Both the position numbers and the translations under genes were made by a program. DNA of 18,709 nt from Candidatus Pacearchaeota archaeon (GTDB taxonomy: Archaea > Nanoarchaeota > Nanoarchaeia > Pacearchaeales > GW2011-AR1), in NCBI GenBank assembly GCA_002690445.1, contig NZER01000215.1:1-18709 (forward strand). The letters are read 5' to 3'. Of the stretch, positions 15,778 through 18,709 are shown piece after piece. Each line of letters starts with the position of its first letter. Position 1 is the first letter of the stretch. Under the pieces are notes generated by a model. That model ran no database searches, was not told where the DNA came from, and saw only the letters and a program-made list of their open reading frames with translations.

Positions 15778-18709
15778 TTCTCTTTAGTCGGTTTCTGTTT
15801 ATTTTGTGATAGGATGCTTCTGGGCTTCCCCACTGGCTATCATGCCCAAACCGACCACAGTGCCTTGTCAGCCTCGTTCTTAGGCCTTCGCGGTCCTTTG
15901 TTGATTGAAACGAACTGGTAGATCCAATGATGCTCATTCTTATCGTATTGTCTTCTCCGCTCCCGCTGCCGCGGACACTGAGGTTCCTAAAGGGCAAAAC
16001 GTTATGGACCGAATATTCTTCTGCGTTTATATCTAGATAGCCCCTAGACATAACTTCTGGACCACCTGGAGCAGAAAAACGGCTGACGATTACTGAGTTG
16101 GAGCCGGTTAGGTCGCGACGGGGCAAAGTGAAAATAGTCTCGGCGCCCGTGCCATCGCTAAATCGACCTGACAAGTTTCCAGCACCCAAGGTTCCATCCA
16201 GGGAGGGTGGAGGGCTAAAAGTGTTCCCACTTTCTCCAGGCGTTGGGGAGGCGACAACAGCCACTAAAGTGTGCGCATTGGTTGTTTTTGGAAGAGTCGA
16301 GACATACAGATTGGGCAAACTAACTCCCCCATTTTCCTTGAAAAATGCATTATTCTGTGTTCTACCGGCAGTACTAACCACGTTCCAATTTGATTCATAG
16401 TTGCCAATATGGGTGCCAACTCCAGAACCAGTAGTTTGCTGAATGTTTCTTATATTGACGGGGCGCTTGGCATATTCTTGGCGCATACGAGTTGCCCGAG
16501 GAACATCTTTGTCATGTTTCCCAGTTGTTGTATAAGTTGGACCAACAATACCAAATTCAGGATCTCCGTCTCCAAGAATAATATACCAGGCCTCTGGTCT
16601 GGTGCTCATATCCTGTAAACCGCTCAGGGTTGACAATGAAGAATCATATTGATTTACATCAACATGCCTGTGTTGTCTTCCTCCGACAAATTTTTCAGTG
16701 AACGGGCTCTGCATCGGGGTTTCATTTTGAAACCCATATGTATCTATATGAATGTTGGTAAAGTCTATTGGGCTTTCCAAAGCTGATGCAAATTTACTGG
16801 CAGCTACTTCGTCGAGATAACCAGACACAATAGAAGAACTGTGGATATTGAAAGGAAGCAATAGGTCGCCCTTGCCGTGACTATATCCAGCAGCTTGATT
16901 GGCTTCCCGTGAGTTTTTAACATCAAATCTGTATTTTCTCTTTTTATAAAGCTGGTAATCATCGTTACAAACATTTATTCCTCGTTCTACCTCAGAGCTT
17001 CTAACAAGAAGGTAATTAATAGATGCTGTGATTCCGGAATCAAGCAGATCTGGACCCATAAGCGGCTTGACCAGGCTACCAAAGATCTCCGTTGCAATAT
17101 TAACATAATCTAACTTTTTATTTTCATGAAAGTTGACGCCACCATGTACTTGTTTGCTTCGCTCAAGGCCCAACCTATAGGGCTTCGTAAACCGATTGAT
17201 GGCATATGTTGATCCGGCATATGAAGTACCATCATCTGAAAATGTGTTTGGGGCGCTGCCACTTCTGTGTCTATCTGCTTCGTTGAATATGTTTCTTTGG
17301 GCATCAATTTCTGAATCGCCTGAAGTTATGACAATGTTAGATGCTTTGGCTCTTTCTTGCCACCAAAAACAATTATCAGCTTGTAGGCCAGTAAGAGGAT
17401 AGTGGCCGTGCTTCCAATCATAAACAAGCTCCGTTATGCCTCTGAGGCTAACTTCAGGTTCCGGTTTTTTGAACTCCAACGTTGGATATTTAGTCCAATA
17501 TTTGTTTCTCTCTAAGGCATGGCTCTCAATGAGGGTGCTGAGCTTTTCGGACATATCAGCTGATGCAGGGACCAGTTTGAGAATCATATCAGAAATAGAC
17601 GAATCAATCCACTTATAAAAGTTGATATATTTTTCTAAATTGGGAGTGTTTCTAACTTTTTCATAAAAAAGTTGACGAATTTTGCCCATTTTCTTATATT
17701 CATGACGATATCTATTGACAGGCTCTCCAATTAGGTTATTGAAATCAACAATAGTCGCAAAGAAATTGATCATTTCTTCTGAAATGGTTTGATACATGCT
17801 TTTTTCAATGGCAAAGAAATATCTAATTGGTCGTTTCTCGCGAGTGAAAGCTTCATCGTCGCGATCAAGAATGTTGACCATGTCATCGCTGCTAATAACA
17901 TCTGGCAAGCGCTGTTTTGCAGAATAAATATATTCAGTACTAACCACATTGGAAGAATCTGTTGGGAAAAAATCCCCCTTACCTGCATGCTGGGTCTTAA
18001 CTAAGTTTCCCAACCAACCATACCTGGAAGCTGTATCGGTTGATCCGGATGAATAATCAGAAACTATAAAATCTCCTGTACTATTGGTACCAGTTGCCCC
18101 TGATCCTGTTACCGTATCAAAATCCCAATGCAATACTAAAGATTCCATGGCCGGCACATTACTAGACAAGCTTGTTTTATTAAATCCTATATTCTCGTAG
18201 GGATGTTCAGTGCCATAATTACTAGCATCTTTGGCATGAGCTTTTATGGCAACATTAGAAAGATAGCTATTCCAATACCTAACTGAAGAAATTAATGTGT
18301 CGGCCCTCGTTACGACCGATCCAGTAAAATTGGTCCTGTGTGCTCCAACATAAATGCGTTTGTTGGCTGTGTTTGACGGATCCGTCGCGGCGCCGGCAAA
18401 TGTCATGGCTCCAGAAACATGGAACTCGCTCATGATATGATCTAGAACAGTGTTAACACCATAAAATTCAACATAAACAGAAACATCGTCTACAGAGCCA
18501 CTTACAGAATCGTTTACAACACCACCCTTAACTGACCCACCGTTGTTGGTTTTGTCGGCATAAGATCTTACAGCAAAATTCCATACTTGATTATCGTAAA
18601 CATCTTCGAAAAAACCTGTCTGAAGGGTGGGCCAACCTTGCAAAGAAGAACTAAGAACAAATTTTACATTTTTTGATTCTGGCTCTTCGCGAACAGCATA
18701 AACCTGAAA
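15764..18709 (-). CDS. Giant LamG-containing virion structural protein, 3' part (at least 981 aa)
   Basis: The frame is open to the window edge (FQVYAVREEPESKNVKF onward), so the 5' end lies outside; a TTG at 18641-18643 should not be taken as the start. The visible N-terminal 170 residues or so are the end of a LamG-like jellyroll: VWNFAVR, then VYVEFYGVN, then IYVGAHRTNFTGS, then ISSVRYWNSYLSN. A mainly helical block follows (FFAIEKSMYQTISEEMINFF, then NNLIGEPVNRYRHEYKKM, then KWIDSSISDMILKLVPASAD, then ESHALERNKYWTKYPTLEFK), which I recall as a hallmark of marine phage virion proteins. The C-terminal region has VIVSRFSAPGGPEVMSRGYL and the basic end YHKINRNRLKRIKET. It stops with TAA (15764-15766), with a second in-frame TAA right after it. 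The next gene begins 26 bp later in another frame. It is probably a large tail or fibre protein; the place in the virion is inferred. Confidence 0.93.
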   Translation of the reverse strand, partial: FQVYAVREEPESKNVKFVLSSSLQGWPTLQTGFFEDVYDNQVWNFAVRSYADKTNNGGSVKGGVVNDSVSGSVDDVSVYVEFYGVNTVLDHIMSEFHVSGAMTFAGAATDPSNTANKRIYVGAHRTNFTGSVVTRADTLISSVRYWNSYLSNVAIKAHAKDASNYGTEHPYENIGFNKTSLSSNVPAMESLVLHWDFDTVTGSGATGTNSTGDFIVSDYSSGSTDTASRYGWLGNLVKTQHAGKGDFFPTDSSNVVSTEYIYSAKQRLPDVISSDDMVNILDRDDEAFTREKRPIRYFFAIEKSMYQTISEEMINFFATIVDFNNLIGEPVNRYRHEYKKMGKIRQLFYEKVRNTPNLEKYINFYKWIDSSISDMILKLVPASADMSEKLSTLIESHALERNKYWTKYPTLEFKKPEPEVSLRGITELVYDWKHGHYPLTGLQADNCFWWQERAKASNIVITSGDSEIDAQRNIFNEADRHRSGSAPNTFSDDGTSYAGSTYAINRFTKPYRLGLERSKQVHGGVNFHENKKLDYVNIATEIFGSLVKPLMGPDLLDSGITASINYLLVRSSEVERGINVCNDDYQLYKKRKYRFDVKNSREANQAAGYSHGKGDLLLPFNIHSSSIVSGYLDEVAASKFASALESPIDFTNIHIDTYGFQNETPMQSPFTEKFVGGRQHRHVDVNQYDSSLSTLSGLQDMSTRPEAWYIILGDGDPEFGIVGPTYTTTGKHDKDVPRATRMRQEYAKRPVNIRNIQQTTGSGVGTHIGNYESNWNVVSTAGRTQNNAFFKENGGVSLPNLYVSTLPKTTNAHTLVAVVASPTPGESGNTFSPPPSLDGTLGAGNLSGRFSDGTGAETIFTLPRRDLTGSNSVIVSRFSAPGGPEVMSRGYLDINAEEYSVHNVLPFRNLSVRGSGSGEDNTIRMSIIGSTSSFQSTKDREGLRTRLTRHCGRFGHDSQWGSPEASYHKINRNRLKRIKET

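Noticed and set aside
18641..18643. TTG as the start of the giant gene at the window edge
   Set aside because: The frame stays open for 22 more codons to the end of the window, and the LamG fold is incomplete at its N terminus.
1..18709. Diversity-generating retroelement, CRISPR array, tRNA, insertion sequence or integrase attachment site
   Set aside because: I saw no reverse transcriptase, template/variable repeat pair, regularly spaced repeats, cloverleaf, transposase or integrase. The tandem 372/382-aa genes are protein paralogues, not DNA-level repeats.

Overview
The window looks like part of the late (virion structural) region of a large tailed dsDNA bacteriophage, most likely an uncultured marine or aquatic member of the Caudoviricetes. 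The grounds are: nine long genes all on the minus strand, gaps of about 10-30 bp (one of 90 bp), very large beta-rich and Ser/Gly/Thr-rich proteins, two LamG-type (concanavalin A-like) modules, one fibronectin type III module, a phage-style RuvC resolvase fragment, and a moderately AT-rich base composition. Several sequence signatures match, from memory and without a search, virion protein families seen again and again in marine phage metagenomes. No terminase, portal, major capsid, polymerase, integrase, tRNA or CRISPR is visible. The host cannot be named; good AGGAGG/AAGGAG ribosome binding sites suit a bacterium.

Layout in transcription order, from high to low coordinates: (1) 18709-15764, the 3' part of a giant LamG-bearing structural protein, cut by the window edge; (2) 15737-10860, a 1625-residue LamG-bearing structural protein with an acidic tail; (3) 10837-9956, a 293-residue protein with a GTG start; (4) 9941-6621, a 1106-residue structural protein; (5) 6597-3697, a 966-residue protein with a fibronectin III-like module near its C terminus; (6) 3606-2653, a 317-residue protein whose N terminus resembles gene 3; (7) and (8) 2639-1521 and 1511-363, tandem paralogues of 372 and 382 residues; (9) 350-1, the N-terminal part of a RuvC-like Holliday junction resolvase, cut by the window edge.

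The genes probably act together as a virion assembly block. Genes 1-8 would encode large tail, baseplate, fibre or decoration proteins, with LamG and FnIII modules as likely receptor or glycan contacts. The resolvase would clear branched DNA before or during packaging. The individual virion roles are inferred, not shown.

No complete new system is evident. The most unusual non-coding signals are a TTAAA-17 bp-TATAAT element at the two starts that have the weakest ribosome binding sites and share an 11-bp sequence, a 20-bp perfect palindrome flanked by 11-bp direct repeats in the 3' end of the 1625-residue gene, a 9-bp-stem hairpin just inside the start of the 1106-residue gene, and GC-rich in-frame islands in an AT-rich background that encode similar Gly/Ala/Glu-rich peptides. 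No stretch of 300 bases lacks a gene.
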